Shown here: one piece after another, positions 1-17,826 of the stretch
Layout: the number at the start of each line of letters is the position of its first letter
How positions within the stretch are numbered: the stretch's first letter is position 1
NCBI GenBank assembly: GCA_023846275.1
Contig: JAIUJO010000091.1
Coordinates: 1,548,803 to 1,612,802, forward strand
Direction: 5' to 3'
DNA: 64,000 nt
From: Vanilla planifolia
Taxonomy: Eukaryota > Streptophyta > Magnoliopsida > Asparagales > Orchidaceae
Position numbers and translations under genes: made by a program
Notes under the pieces: generated by a model
Told to the model about the DNA's origin: nothing
The model's input: only the letters and a program-made list of their open reading frames with translations
The model's database searches: none

Positions 1-2667
1 CATACAAGCACACCTACACATGCACTCAAATACACTAACGTGTGGGCACACACACATACAAATACACACTCAGTTGCACACACACACACACCTGCACATA
101 CACACATGTTCTTATGTGTACACACACAAGCACACCTATCTTCAAACACACACACACACACGTGCACACACTCAGACACATACTTATGTGTGTAAACACA
201 CATGCAGACAAAAAACACACAAAAATAGACACACACACACTTGAACACTAACACACACACACAGATTTGTTTGTATGCACAAGCACACCCACACACACAC
301 ATGAATATACAAACACACATACATGCACATGCACAGAGGTACACACAAACCCACACAATTGCATGCACACAGACACACATTCTCACTCGCTTCCACATGC
401 ACATTCACATAAACACACAAAAATGGAGGTGCACACATGCATGCGCATGACAACAAGCACAAAAACACATACATAAGCGCACATGCATACATGTAGGAAC
501 TCACATGAACATGCACAAGCACACATATTCGAAGATACATAAGTACACATGAATACATACTCACATAGGCACATGCCCAAAGACACACCCTCATCCACAT
601 GCATGTACATAATTACATGCACAAATAGACACACATGTGCATACACACACACACACACACAAACATTCACATACATACACATGCACACAAACACTTATAC
701 ACATACACATACACATGCATCAACACACAAACACATGCACTCACATGAACACAAACTCTCACATGCACACAAAAATACACACACATACGTGCACACGCAT
801 AAACATACTCACACATGCCCACACAAATACAGACACACATGCACACAGATGTATGCACACCCACACATGCACATACACACATGTGCACATGCTTTAAAAC
901 GAACACATACACACATCCACGTGCACACACACGTACACACATCTACACACATAAGCACACACACAAGTAAACACATGCACAGACACACCCACACTCTCAT
1001 GCACATACAAAATAGACCACATACATAATCACACATATGCACATACACACATGCACACATAGATGAATAAACAACCTATACACAAACATGTGCCAACATG
1101 TGCATTTGCATATGCACACACACATGCACTCACTCATGCACATCAAAACACACGCACACATGCATGCACACAAACAAAGACACAAACTCATGCACACAAA
1201 ACACACAAATATACATGTGTGCACTTGCACACTAACACACACATATGTAGGCACATACATGCATACATATACACACACACCCTACACATGCATGCACAAA
1301 CACACACATACACAGGCACTCATATTCAAATACAAGCTCAAATAAATACAAACACATACACACACATACACATGCAAGCACCCATACACATGCACGTAGA
1401 CTCACACACATATAGAGGTACACACATGCACATGCAAAGCAACACACACATGTACACACAACCACAAACTTATACATGAGTTGGAACACACACACGCACA
1501 CACATGCCTAAGCACACATAGGCAAAACCACACTTAAGCACAAACACATGCATGCACAAACACATAGGTAGATGCAAACATACACACACAACCACACTGA
1601 CACACATGCATGCACAAACACACTTAGGCTTACATAGCACACACACATAGAGAAACCCTTAATCACATGCACATATACATGCATCCACACACACACATGT
1701 ACACAAAAACAAGCACACACACACACACACTTACACACACGCACACTTGCAAATGAATTCACATAGATAAGTAGACACACAAACACCCACACACCTACAT
1801 GCACAAAAGAAGACATATATGCACATAAGCATAGACACACACACACACATAACCATATAAGTACACACATATGGACACACGAACCCTTGCCAAAGCATGC
1901 ACACACACAAATAGAAGTAGAAATATGCTTGCACACACACACACACCATGCATAAACATGCAATTGCACACATGTACTCACACTTACACATGCAAATGCT
2001 CAAGCATAGACACGCACACACACACACAAATGCACACACAAAGGTTCACACACATGTGCTCACACATGTACACATAAACAAACACACACACACACACACA
2101 CATACACACAAATAAATAAGCATACCAACACATACATTAACACACTAACACAAAAATATGCACACAGACACATGCACACACAAGCATGAAGACATACATG
2201 CACATGCACATACCTACACACATTGATAGATGCATAAGGCACACACATAAAAAATAAACACAAGCACATATACATATACAGAAGGACACTCAAACATGAA
2301 AATACAAATAAACAAATACACAGGGATACACAAGCACACTTGCATTTACTTGCATACACAAAAGAACACACACGAGTGCACACATACACATGCATGCACA
2401 GACATAGACATGCACACACACATGTTAGCATACTAATATAAACACACAAGAACACACACAGATATACACACTCATACACATACACACACGCATGCACTAA
2501 CACATTTGCACACACATATACAAACATGTATACACATGCAAACACATGCATGCACACTCATATAGACAAACACATGCACATTCATGGTCACACAAGCACA
2601 AACACACACAACACCACACATGCACACACATGCATGTGTACACATATACACACATGATAGAGATGCA

Positions 2668-2815
<148 letters not shown>

Positions 2816-2948
2816 TGTACTAACACATAGACATATACACACGTGTTCCCATGCACACACACACGCACTCACACAAGAACACAAACATAGACACACACAT
2901 ATACAAAGACACATGCACATTAACACACACGCAAACACATACATGTAC

Positions 2949-3010
2949 ATGCACAAATGCATACATGTGCACATGCACATGCACAAATGCATACATGTGC
3001 ACATGCACAC
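2949..3010 (+). repeat. Two-copy 30-bp tandem duplication
   Basis: The word GCACAAATGCATACATGTGC begins at 2951 and recurs at 2981. This is a local duplication of already degenerate array sequence and shows that the array also grows by short segment duplication. Confidence 0.85.
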
Positions 3011-3498
3011 AAGTGTTCACACATATATGCACAGTCACAAAAAAACACTAGTACACAAAGATGCACAAACACAAACATGCACGTGCACATGCACACATTG
3101 ACATAAATGCTCACAAACAGTCACATGCATCGACATATGCATGTAAACAAGCACTCATAGATGTGCACACAAACACATGCTTGCACACACACACTTGTAC
3201 ACAAACACACATGTGCTCATATGTACACATTATAGACACACATGTGCATAGACACACAGGCATATATACACACACCCACATACACACATGCACACATGCA
3301 AACATGCTCACACACATGCACGTATAGTCCCACATGCACACACACACACACTTACACTCACAAACACAAAATTGTGCATACACACACACAAAAAGGCAAA
3401 TGCATATGACACACACATGTACAAAAACAGATACATGCATCCAAACACACAAACACGTGCACACACACATAAAAAACACATGCATGCACATACACACA

Positions 3499-3588
3499 CA
3501 TGCACACACACAAGCCTATAGGCACAAACATGCACATATATACATATGCACACACACAAGCCTATAGGCACAAACATGCACACACACA
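3499..3588 (+). repeat. Two-copy 46-bp tandem duplication
   Basis: The unusual word CAAGCCTATAGGCACAAACA occurs at 3511 and again at 3557. The CCTATAGG core is rare elsewhere in the array, so the pair must reflect a local copy event and not chance similarity between CA repeats. Confidence 0.9.
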
Positions 3589-6500
3589 AACACAAACATA
3601 TGCACACTCACATTCACGCACATGCACACACACCGACATGCTTGCATAGATGCACGCACAGACTAACATGCACATGCATAGGCGCACACACGAACACCCA
3701 AACAAGCATACACATGCATAGCCGCAAACAAACAAACACACATCCATATACACACACACACACAAATGCACACAAACATACACAATCTCACAAACATAAC
3801 AACAAGATGACAAGCTTGCACACACGCATAAATGTAGAAGCATGAGCACAAATGCATGCATACAAAGAAACATGCATGAACACACACACTCACACACATG
3901 TGCACTCACACACTAAGATGCATGCACACACAAACATACGCACATGAATGCGAATGCACACACACGAACACTCTCGAATGTGAATGCTCACACAAAAATA
4001 GAAGCATAAATATGCATACACACCCACACACTCACACACATGTATGCACATGCACATATATAAAAACATGCACTTAAGTGTACACTTACAAGAACACCCA
4101 CGTTCACAGATTTGCAAGCACCTTGCAAAAATCACATCCACGCACGCACACACACACAAAAAAATGCATGTGCACACACACAAATGCACATAGAAGTACA
4201 CATACATCTACACAAACTCACACACATAAATGCACACACAATATCACACACACATGCACACATATCTATAAACACACATATCCCCATGCATTCATGCACG
4301 CATGCACACAAACACACACAACCACATATGCACAAACACATGCACACACTCATATGCACGTGCACACATGCACACACATACACTTGAATGAATGCATAGA
4401 CACAGACACACACATGCACAAGTATACACCAATGTACCCACACACTCACATAAGCACACCACACAAAAAGATACACACATGCACACACTCAAATGTATGC
4501 AAATTCACAAACATTGAAATACAATCACACACACACATGCACCCATGTGAGATAAACACACATATGCACACAACAACAAAAAAAAAATACATGAACACAC
4601 ACAAACACATATACACACATTTATGCACAAACAAACACATGCATGCACACACAATCATCCATACAAGCATGCACAAACACACACATGCACATGCACATGA
4701 ACATATAGGTTCACAAGCTTGCAAGCATATGCACGGACATAAACACACATACTTGTACCCATGCACGCAAACACACATATACACACACACTGACATATGT
4801 GCATAATCAGACATGCACGAGCATGCACACACACACACACACACTTATGCTTACATGCGCACTCACAAGAAAGTACTCATGAAAACACACACACATACCT
4901 ACACACACCCAAATACATATGCACATGTGAAAAGTCACACACATGTAAGCTCATGCACTTACGAACACATACACGCACATATGCACATAGTCATAAACTC
5001 AGACATGCACACAAACACAAACTCACATGCATGCACACAAATACGCACATATGCACACATGGACATGCACATGCACGTAGATGTCCACATATACATGTCA
5101 CACACAACAACAAACCAACACATAAAAACACACACATGCACAGACACACACACAAACACACATAAAAGAACAAACATAAAAACACATTGACCTATGCAAA
5201 ACTTTGTATGCAAACACACACAAGCATAGACAGACATGCACAAACATGCAGACACACAAGCATATGAGCATTTGCACAAACATGTGCACAAAAACACATT
5301 CACCAACACACAAGCACAGACATTGATTCAAAGCACAGACAAACACATACACATGTAGTCGCACACACACATTGTTGCATACATGCACACAATCACTCAC
5401 ACACACATGCAACCACTCACACACAAACACACAAAATCACACCAACAATTATCTACACACTCACCCTCAAACACATGCACACACCCACATAATAAAGCAT
5501 ACAAAAACACTCACACACTCACACAACTACAAAAACATGCAAACACACACATGCACATGTACATGCACATACATGTACCCATAAACACATACATGCATGC
5601 ACACGTTCAACCACATACATGCACACACAGATACATTCACACTCGCAATCACACACAAACAAACAAACACAAGCATGCACAGCCACAAGCACATATGTAC
5701 TTGTGTGTGCATATGGATAGACACAGTGTAAAAACAAGTGTTTGAACACACATATACACACACGTGCACACCAACACTCATGTATATAAGCAAACACACT
5801 CATATACCTACACTTAAGCACTCAAGAAAACATGACACAGAAACATGTAAACATGTGTAAACACATACTGACACACATAAACAAACACATTCACAAACAC
5901 GTGTGCTCCCACACAAACATACAAACTAATATGACACACACATGCGTGCACTCAAGCACAGGTAAACATGCACGCTGATATGCAGACACATATGAATGCT
6001 TACACACTGACATGATATGCACACACACACACGAGTACATAGAAAAAAGCACACATACACACACATGCACATGCACACTCACATACAAACAAACTTGCAT
6101 GAACAAATGTATACAATCATAAAGCTTCACACACACATGCATATATTCGTGTATGCACTAGAACGTAGACTTACATACACATAAGCACACACACATACAC
6201 AATGACACACACACATACATGCACACACACACATGTATGAATAGACATGCACATAAATATACACACACAAACATGCACAATGATAAATATGCACATAAAG
6301 ACACAATCGCACCCACAAAAATTTACGCAAACACACACACAGACATACACGCATGCACACACATGCACATACACACACAAACACACATATGCACATATAA
6401 ATGCACTCATACATGCACACACACACACACACATGCACTAAAACATTGATGAATACCCATGCACATGTACATACAAATGCATAGACATCGATACATGTGT

Positions 6501-8230
6501 ACATACGTGTGCACACTTGCACTCACACATACACACATTCACATAAGAACTTGCACACACACATGCAAACAAATACACACACACGCTCACACAAACAAAA
6601 GCATGCACACACACACACATGCATGCACATGCCAATAAAGAAGCACTAACACAAGTGGACACACAAGCACAGATATACAAATATACAAAAATGCACATGC
6701 ACACATAAACACACACACCCAAGCACATATGTGCACACAAACACACAAGCACACACACATACGTGCACATGCACACACATGCACAAAACAAAAATGCATG
6801 CACACAAATGTACACACACACAAACACAAACATGTACACACATATGCAAATAAAAATAAAAGCACACACATGCACATATATGTGTGCACACATGCAAATA
6901 CATGCACATCTCTGCACACACACACAAGAAAACACATGAACACACATGGATGCACACCCACACACACACAGACATAAATTCATGCACACACACATGGATA
7001 TATACATACATAAGCACACACATACACACAAGCATACACAAACAAACCCAAAACCACACATGCCTACAAACACATGCACCCACACATAACCGCACACATG
7101 TGCACACACATGCTACACAAATCTACACACACATGTATAGATACACTCATGCACAAATAAAGACACAAAACACACACACGTGTACATACAAAACTTCCCA
7201 CAAACATGCATGCACACAAATACACACTCATACACAAACACGAAAACACGTGCACAAACATATGCAAAATGCATGCATACATTTACATGCATACATGCTT
7301 GCACATAGACACACACTCACATAACTAGATATGCACACACATGCTAACACGCATGCACACAAGCATGAAGACACACACATAAACATACAAGCACAAACAC
7401 ACACATGTGCAAAAACACACAATCACAGACAAACATGTGCAGATGTATGCTCAAACACATGCACACATGCACATAGGCATGCATAAATGCACACACACAT
7501 ACACTTTTATGCACACATACATGCACAAACATGCATGCACACAAGCACAGGCATACAAAAACATTTGCATACACATGTACATACATATACACACATGTTT
7601 ACATGTACATACATAAACACAAAAAAACCAGACATGCACATGCACCCATGGATGCACATAAACGTACATAGACACATGCACAAGCATGCATGCACACACA
7701 CATAAGCATAAACATCCCCAGAAACAAAAACATACACACACGCATGCACTCACTCACACAGACATTTGTGCATGTGCACACACATACATGCACACACACA
7801 CCCACACACACACTCATGCACACATACACACACATGAAACATAAATGCACACACCGACAAACCTAGACATACAAGCACATACACACACATTCATGAACAA
7901 GAACATGCAAACACACATGATATCCATGTAGACACCTACACAAGTATGCACATGTATGCTCATAACCACACTTACACATGCACACATACATGCATACACA
8001 TGCACCCACACTAACAAAAACTTTCCCACACAATCACGCACACTCTATAACCTGCACAAACATGCAAATGCACATACATGTACACACAAACAAGAGCACA
8101 TGAATAGACATACAAACAAATAAAAGCATGCACACTCGTATACACATGCACACACACACGCACGCATGCATAAACGCTAACACACTCCCAAATCCATGAT
8201 CACACAAATGCAAGCACTAACACACACATG

Positions 8231-8258
8231 CACACATGTGCACACATGTGCACACATG
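8231..8258 (+). repeat. Short 10-bp repeat CACACATGTG
   Basis: Nearly three copies of CACACATGTG stand in tandem. Each unit contains the self-complementary CACATGTG, so the tract is both alternating purine-pyrimidine and palindromic. It is a small example of how 8-10 bp units arise within the array. Confidence 0.8.
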
Positions 8259-10801
8259 AAGACACAAAGAAAGGCACACACACATACACATACGTAGGCA
8301 AGCGCACACACACTTATACACATGCACACACACACCCACACACACGTACACATACATTCTCACACACACAATATGCACACAGACAAACATGCATGCACAT
8401 GAACACAATAATGCCAAAACACATGCATGCACTCACACTCACACATACACATGCATGTAGACACACACATGCATATAGACATGCATGCACATTGCTACAC
8501 ACATGCACACATAAATACATGCACCAACAAACACATACACTCATAGATGAACACATGTACATGTACATGCATGCACACACAAACACACACATACATGTAT
8601 AAGCACACAAATACACACAGGCATGTGTGCACACGTGCATGCTAATGTACACATGTATACACAAACACTTCCCCTCACAAACTTGGCCACATGCATGCAC
8701 AACACACAAAACATGCACATGCTTGGGCACACCAAATTTTTTGTACACACATAGACACACACGCATTCACATACACACACACGCATGATAATAGGCACAC
8801 AAACACACACATAAACATGCATTCACACACACAAGCAAGCGCACACACACCCACACACACCTAAGCTTGCACAAACACATGCACATGAATGCATGCATAC
8901 ACATATGCACATGCACACATACATGCTCAAAAACTATACAAATGCAAACACACATAAGTACACACATGCGCATCGACATACATAAATCAAAACACACATA
9001 TGCATAGACATACAAACTAAAATACACATATGTATACCCATACCCATATACATGCACACACACATATGCACATGCACACAAAAAACACACACATAGACAC
9101 TTATGCACACTTATGTATACATAAATGCACACACACACACCCAAGCACACACAGACACAAGCATCCACAAAGACCCACACATAAACACACACCTCATCAT
9201 AAACAAAAATGCACACTATTGCTTGCCCACTTGCACAAAACAAGCACACTCACCCACCTACGCATGCACTCACCCAAGAACACACACACACATAGGTAAA
9301 CACAGATACAAAAATAAAAATACGCATGTACACACATGTGCACCCACTAATATACATGCATATGCACATAGACACACACAAAAGCACATGCACACAAAAG
9401 CATACACATATGCATGCAAACCAGACATACACATAGGGTCAAAAAAATAAGCACACACATGCATAAAGACACAAACCACATGCACACACACACACGAATG
9501 CACAAACATAAACACATGCACACACACATGTAGAGTGGCATACAAACATGTATTCGTACTCATAAACACACACACATGCACACATATGCACACAAACACA
9601 CACACATGCATACTAACATACACACATGCAAGCATGCATGCATGCACAAAAACAAACACACCCACACATTTAGAAGCATGCAAACATATGCATACACACA
9701 TAAACATGTTTGCACACAAACATATGCACATATGAAAACACACATATGTACATAGATGCGAACAAGCACACATACATCAAAATACATTCACACACACATG
9801 CACCCACAAATGTACACACAACCACACACAATCACACATGCATGCACAAACATACACACACACAAACACACAACCACCATGCACAAGCATGCACACACAC
9901 ACACACACAGGCACAAGCAAACATCCACATATACACCCACTCACACACAAAAGCACATATATATGCACACACATACACATAGGCACATACAATGCCAATG
10001 CACAAAAACATATACTTGCATGCACCTATGTGTATGGCACACATGCACAAACACACTTGTACACATACACACAAGCATGTGTAAACACACATACCTACAA
10101 ACATGTCCAAAACAATACATACAAACACATATTTGTACACTCACACAAACATGCACATGCATACACACATGCACATGCACCTACATACACACATGTACAC
10201 ATACATGCACATGCAAATACACACATACACATACACTCACACATAGACCCACCCACCCACACATGTCCACCCATGCACACACAAACATATGCACACACAC
10301 ACAGACACACAAACATATGCAAAAATGCACGTACACACATGCATATATGTATGCGATTGCATACACACATGTATTCATGTTGGCACAAACAAGCACACAT
10401 ACACATGTACACACACTTGTAAACACATGATCTCACAATACACACACATCAACATGCATGCACATACATACACAAGCACACACATGTACACACACATACA
10501 ACCTCATGCACCCATACATACAAACACACACATGCATACACATAAGCACCCATGTACATGCCAGCTAACACACACGCATGTAGGGTACACATACACACAA
10601 TCTCACGACCATACATGCACATAGACACAAATGCATCTATAGATGCAAACACACAGCATGTAGACACACACATGCACAAACATGCATCTACACAGATGCA
10701 CAGACACACAAATGAAAAAATGAACATGCACAAACACATGCTCACATTCACACAAACGTGTTTATGCACACCCACATATATGCACATGTACATAAACACA
10801 T

Positions 10802-10802
<1 letters not shown>

Positions 10803-10863
<61 letters not shown>
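10803..10863 (+). repeat. Compound microsatellite (CA)n then (TA)n
   Basis: About 40 bases of pure CA repeat pass directly into about 20 bases of TA repeat. The order and orientation match the compound tracts at 2668-2813 and 33348-33388. Confidence 0.95.
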
Positions 10864-11156
10864 GCACATGTACAAGCACACATGAACATACACACAAATG
10901 TAAGCACATGGACAAACACATGTACACATGTGCATGCACACACATGATCATGTACACACAAAATTATGCACACATTTAAGCACATACATGCACATGCACA
11001 CACACACACACATATACATTTGCATAAGCACATGCACAGGCATATGCATGTGCACACACATATGTAAACAAACATGCACACAAGTATGTATGCGTATGGA
11101 CATGCACACCTATTCACACAAAAATGCACATGCACATACTTAATCATAAACATGCA

Positions 11157-11244
11157 CACATGAGCACACAAATGCTCAAAGATATGCACAGACATATGCA
11201 CACATGAGTACACAAATGCTCAAAGATATGCATAGACACACTCA
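11157..11244 (+). repeat. Two-copy 44-bp tandem duplication
   Basis: The word AATGCTCAAAGATATGCA occurs at 11171 and 11215 with matching flanks (CACATGAGC/TACACA before it). The CTCAAAGATATG core is not a normal array word, so this is a true local duplication with a few later substitutions. Confidence 0.9.
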
Positions 11245-13030
11245 CACAAAGACACATAATATGCACTTGTGCATATTTATCCAACAAACCCACATGTGTG
11301 TGCATATGCACAAACACACATACACACAAGCATGAATGCACACATACACACATAAGAACAAACACAACAACGCACATGAACACACACACACACTCACACC
11401 GACTAACTCACTCAAGAACATTTGTGCAAGGGCACAAACACACACAAATGCATGCATGTACATACACTCACACATCCAAATACAAACACCTCAATACACA
11501 TAAGTACACACATACATATGCACACACACTCACATACACATGCACTCATGACACACACACATGTACATGTATGCACTCACAGAGCCACACACATGCATAA
11601 ACATGCATTGATACACACACACACACACAAAAATAGGCACATACGAATGCATAAACACACACACAAGCTCACTTACACACATATAAACACACACAAGCAC
11701 ACACACACACATGCATATGTTCATACATGTAAGCATATACACACATTGTCACACATGCACACACCTACACACATGTATACTGTAAGCATAACACACACAT
11801 ATACTCGTGTGCATTCACTCACACACATAGAAGCACACTCACATGCGCACATATGCACATGCTCACATGTGCACAAATGCACATGCACACATACGCATAG
11901 GCAAACACATACTCATACACACACACACACACCTATGCAAACATGTATAAGAACAAAAATATACATACAAAAATGCATGCACCTACACACGCACATCAGC
12001 ACATACACTCATACATATAAGCACTTACTCCAGCATAGCCATGTTCCCACACAAACACACTAAACACACACAAACACAAGGATAAACATACAAACTCAAT
12101 CATGCATGTATGCACAAACACTTGCATGTACTTGTGCACATATATGCACACCCACAAACAAAAACATGGACACAAATATGCACAACTACACACAAGCAAA
12201 CGCATACATGTGCACATGGAATCTCACACACACACACTTTTGCTCACACACCTACCTGCAAACATGCATAGACACACATGCAGACACAAGACCATACACA
12301 CACAAACATATACATAGACAAACACATGCAAACATGTGCTCATGAATACACATGCATACATGCACACTGGCACATGCTCATGCACACATGTATACACTAC
12401 CTTGCATGCAAGCACACCCCCACACACATGCACTTACAAATATGCATATAAACACACACGCATACACATAGACATACACATGCAAGTGGACATGCACACA
12501 TGTACGCAAACACACACATACACAAATGTAGACCAACTCACCTACACACTTACAAAGACATGCACATGCATATGCACTTATAGAAATATGCACATGCACT
12601 ACACAAGCATACACATACAAACATAAAACCACACACACATGAGTAAATTCATGCACAAGCACACACCTACACATGCATGCACACATGAATAAACAAGCAT
12701 ACTCATGCACACATACACACTTGCACAAAACAAGCACACATGAATGCATGTACATGCAGACATGTACAAATGCACACATAAATATACATACACATGCACT
12801 CATGCATACATGCACACAAGAACACATATGCATAAGCTCAAACAAATACATGTGCACAAACCCACTCATGCATGCACACAAACACAAACACATGTAAGCA
12901 ACCACACATATGCCTACACAAATACATACAAAATTACTCATACACATACAAACACAATAATAGCATGCACACATACTCACAAACAAATGCATGACCATAC
13001 ACCCAGATGCACACACCCACTTGCATACAT

Positions 13031-13245
13031 GCATGTGTGTTTGTGTGTATGCATGCATTTGTGTGCATGGACACACATGTATGTTTGTGTGTGTGCATTT
13101 GCATGTGTGTTTGTGTGTGTGTACATATGCATGTGTGTGTGCAAGTGTTTTCATGTGTTTGTGCATATGTGTGTGTGAATCTTTGTGTGTATGCATATGT
13201 GTGTGCATGTGTGTATGCACGTGTGTGTTCATGCATATATGTTGG
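13031..13245 (-). repeat. Flipped TG-strand block inside the CA array
   Basis: For about 215 bases the top strand changes from CA-rich to TG-rich (ATGCATGTGTGTTTGTGTGT and similar words) and then returns to CA-rich. Both edges are abrupt, within about 20 bases. The simplest reading is a small inversion of array sequence. Insertion of an inverted copy from elsewhere in the array would look the same. It contains no gene-like feature. Confidence 0.85.
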
Positions 13246-16200
13246 TAAGCACACATATTCACAAAAACTTGCACACACCCATATACATGCATATGTGCAT
13301 CCAAGTAGATAGGCATGCCACGCACATATAAACATGGACATGCATAGACACACACATAGGCATGCAAATGCACATGCATGCATAAGTAGTCACACACGCA
13401 CACACATTTAGAGGCATGCATGCACATAGATACACAAACATATGTACACTTGCACACACATATGCTCAAATCATGCACACACACACATACATAAGCATAA
13501 GAATGCACATGTGTGAACATATGCATGCATACCCACAAACATACAAACACAAGCACATGCATACACAAACACATAAGTACACACACACACACGCACACAT
13601 GCATGCACGCATGCATGAACAGACCAAGAGACATACAAGCACAAATACACACATTCATACAAGTACATGCAAACACACACACACACATAAACACATGCAC
13701 ACACAAACAGACTCATCTACACATAGACATATAAATGTATAGACATATACACACAAGCACACACATGACCACAGACATGCACAAACAAACATGATAATGC
13801 ACACACAAACATGCACACATAAGTACACAAAGGCCCACACACATTTACAAATGCATACAAACACAAATACACATGCACATACAATTGTAGAAACATGGTA
13901 CACACACACACACACAAGCACACAGACACATAAACATATCCATAAAAGTACATACATATGCACACACAACTAAACACATCAACAAACACTCACATATAAG
14001 CACACAAACAAACACACATGTATACACACAAATACATGAACAAGCATACCCATGCACATGTACTTGCATAAGTATGCACACACGTAAACAAAGGCTGACA
14101 CATTTGCACAAACATATGCACATCAACGTGCACTCACACACAATCACACATGCATACACACATGCACGCATATACACAAACACACATACCTACACACACA
14201 TTCATAGTCATTCACACAAACACTTGCACATATACATACATATGCACAAGTATGCACACATGTACATGCATTCACACTCATACGCACACCTACACTCACA
14301 CACACAACTGTATATAGAGACAAGCACTCATGCACCCTACAAATGCTCATGTGCACATGCATGCACTTATACAAAAATGCACAAACATACACAAATGCAT
14401 GTGCACAAACTTACAAACAATCATATAGGTGCACACACATACACACACTCACCCACACACAAAGATGCATAAATATGTACACATACAAACATGTGTGAAT
14501 GCAAACACATGCACACACACACATGCATATACTTGCATCCAATACTTACATGCACACACATGCATGTGTAAGCATGCACAAATTCATGCACTCATGCACA
14601 CACATATGCATGCATAAATAGAGAAGTTGTACCCACATGTACAGAATTCATGTGCACATTCATGCACACACACACACAAAGAAACAAGCATACATGTACC
14701 CAAATGCACAAACATGCACATAGACATCTACACACATGCATAGACACACACACATCCACAGGAGCACAAATACTCCCATGTATACATGCACACACAAACA
14801 CACACACATTCACACCCACATGCACACATATGCATACATAATGGTGCACACAAGCATGGCCATGCATACACACAAACATGTGTACACACATAAAAACAAT
14901 AACACATGCACACACACAACCACACACACACACATGCATGTATGCATTCTCTATATATGCATGCCAACCCACATACACAGAGATACATACACACATACAC
15001 ACACACACACATACACACATAAATGTGTGCATAAGCACATGAATGCACATACACATAGATGCATATGCACAGAAAAATATACACACACATGCATTCACAG
15101 TCACCCACATACACACATGTGCACTTACAAATGCATACATACATAAGCACATGCATTCACACAGCCAAACACACACAAGCATAAACAAATGCAGCCACAA
15201 ATATATAAACACATGCTCACACATACACATGTGTACTTGTGTGCACAAATACACACATGCACTCGAAGAAATGCACATTCATACACACTAACACAAACAT
15301 AGATATACACATGATTGCACACATACACATGCTGGCAAACACATACACACTTACGCACATGCATAGGTAATGACACATAAACACATACACACACATGCAC
15401 ACTCATGCACCCACTCATACACACATACTTGCAAAACACTCACATACATGGGAACATGCACATAGAAGCACATGCATACATAAACACATACATAAGCACA
15501 AAGGCATGCATGCTGTTGTACACAAGCATGCAGATACATACGCACACACACACACACAGACTCGTGCAAAGCACATACAGATATACACACACATGTGTGT
15601 GCATGCATACACACATACACACACACACATACACAAACAAAAACATGCACACATACACACATGTACATGCACATGCACACACATGAATGGATGCACACAA
15701 ATACACATGCATGCACCCATACACCCATTCACACACACAAGCACACACATATGCATACACACACACACACACACACACATACACACCCACACACGCACAT
15801 GCACATGCACACATGTACAAACACATGCCTTCTCACACAAAAGAACATAAAAACATACACATGAATGTGCATAGACAAATGCACAAACATTCACCATCCC
15901 ACTTACAAACACACACTTGCACACACATGCAACCATGCTTACACACATACGCACATGCATATGCACACACTTAAGCACACATAGAGCCACAAACACACAC
16001 ATGTGGACAAAAATGCACACACGCACTCACACATGCATGCACATGCACACGCATAATTGCATATGTACTTGCACATATACACACACACACATGTGCATGC
16101 ACACACACATTCACATGCACAAGTAAGCATACACACATGCAAATGAAAATGAACTCACATATGCACACATACATACATATACACACACACACAAAGGCAT

Positions 16201-17795
16201 GTTCATACATGTTTATGCACATGGAAACATCACACATGCACAAATAAACACAAATAAGGGCACACTTGAAACCAAACACATTGATGCACACACACATACA
16301 TTTGTGCATGCACTCACACATGCACACACACATGCTCATATGCACACATATACACACATGTGCACATGCACACACACACAAAAATGCATGCATATGCACA
16401 CATGCACATAGACATGAGCACCCATATAGCTACATGCATATACACACACACATGTGCACACAAATACAAGCACACACACACATAAACACACACATGCATA
16501 CACATAAACACACACATTTACATAAACATGCACACATGAACACACACATCCATAAAAACATAGATGTGCCTATAGACACTCACACTCACACACATACACA
16601 CATGCACATAAGCATATGCACAGAAACACACATATGCACACAAGGACATGAACACAAATAAATACACACACATGCACACTCACATACAAATGCACTCATG
16701 AACACACAAACATGCATGCACACTTGCATTCATACACACGCACACTCAAATGCACAAACACATATGCATATAAGCTCACATGCACACAACAACACACACA
16801 CATGGAATGCACTTCCACAATCATATGCACACACAAAAATGTTCACAAATGTACATGCACAAACACACATAAACCCGCACATGCACACACATGCATAAGA
16901 ACATGCAAACGCATCTACACTCATACATGCACACGAAAACAAACATGCACATAGACATAAGTGCAAGCATGCACAAGCACATACACCTATTGGCATAGGC
17001 TTACAAGCACACAAGCATATGCACATGCACATACACACAAGCACCCACACACAAAAACATGCACATGTACCTATGTACACACATGCACACCAATGCATAC
17101 CTACAAACACACATCCATATACAAACACATGCACATGCACATTGACATATGCATGCACGTACATAAAAAATACACATGCACACACACATGCATGCACATG
17201 CAAGCACACCATTATGAATAGACAAACACTTGCACATGCATTCACATAAGAACACACATGCACACACACGTGCACATATATGCACACACATGCATATGTG
17301 TGCTCCCATGCACATGCATTAACATAGCAATAATTGCACACACTCATAAAATTATGCAAATGCATGTACGAATGCACACATATACACACACATGCAAAAT
17401 GACACATACATGTGCACATACTAAGATGCATGCACTCACATTTACACACTCAAGCACAAACATGCACACATACACAAAATCACACATAATCACTTATACA
17501 TACAAACATGCACATGCACACACACACAAACACATGCATACACACATGCAACTATACGTGCACACACATGCACAAGGACTACCACACACACACAAATCCA
17601 CACACACACATAGACACATACCCACATACACCGACACAAACACACACACAAAGATGCACACACATGAACACATACATGCACACATGTATACAAACATGCA
17701 CACACACTCACACTTACAAGCACACATATATGCCCATGCACATACACTTGCATACACAAATGTACATACACACACATAAACAATCACATACATGC

Positions 17796-17826
<31 letters not shown>

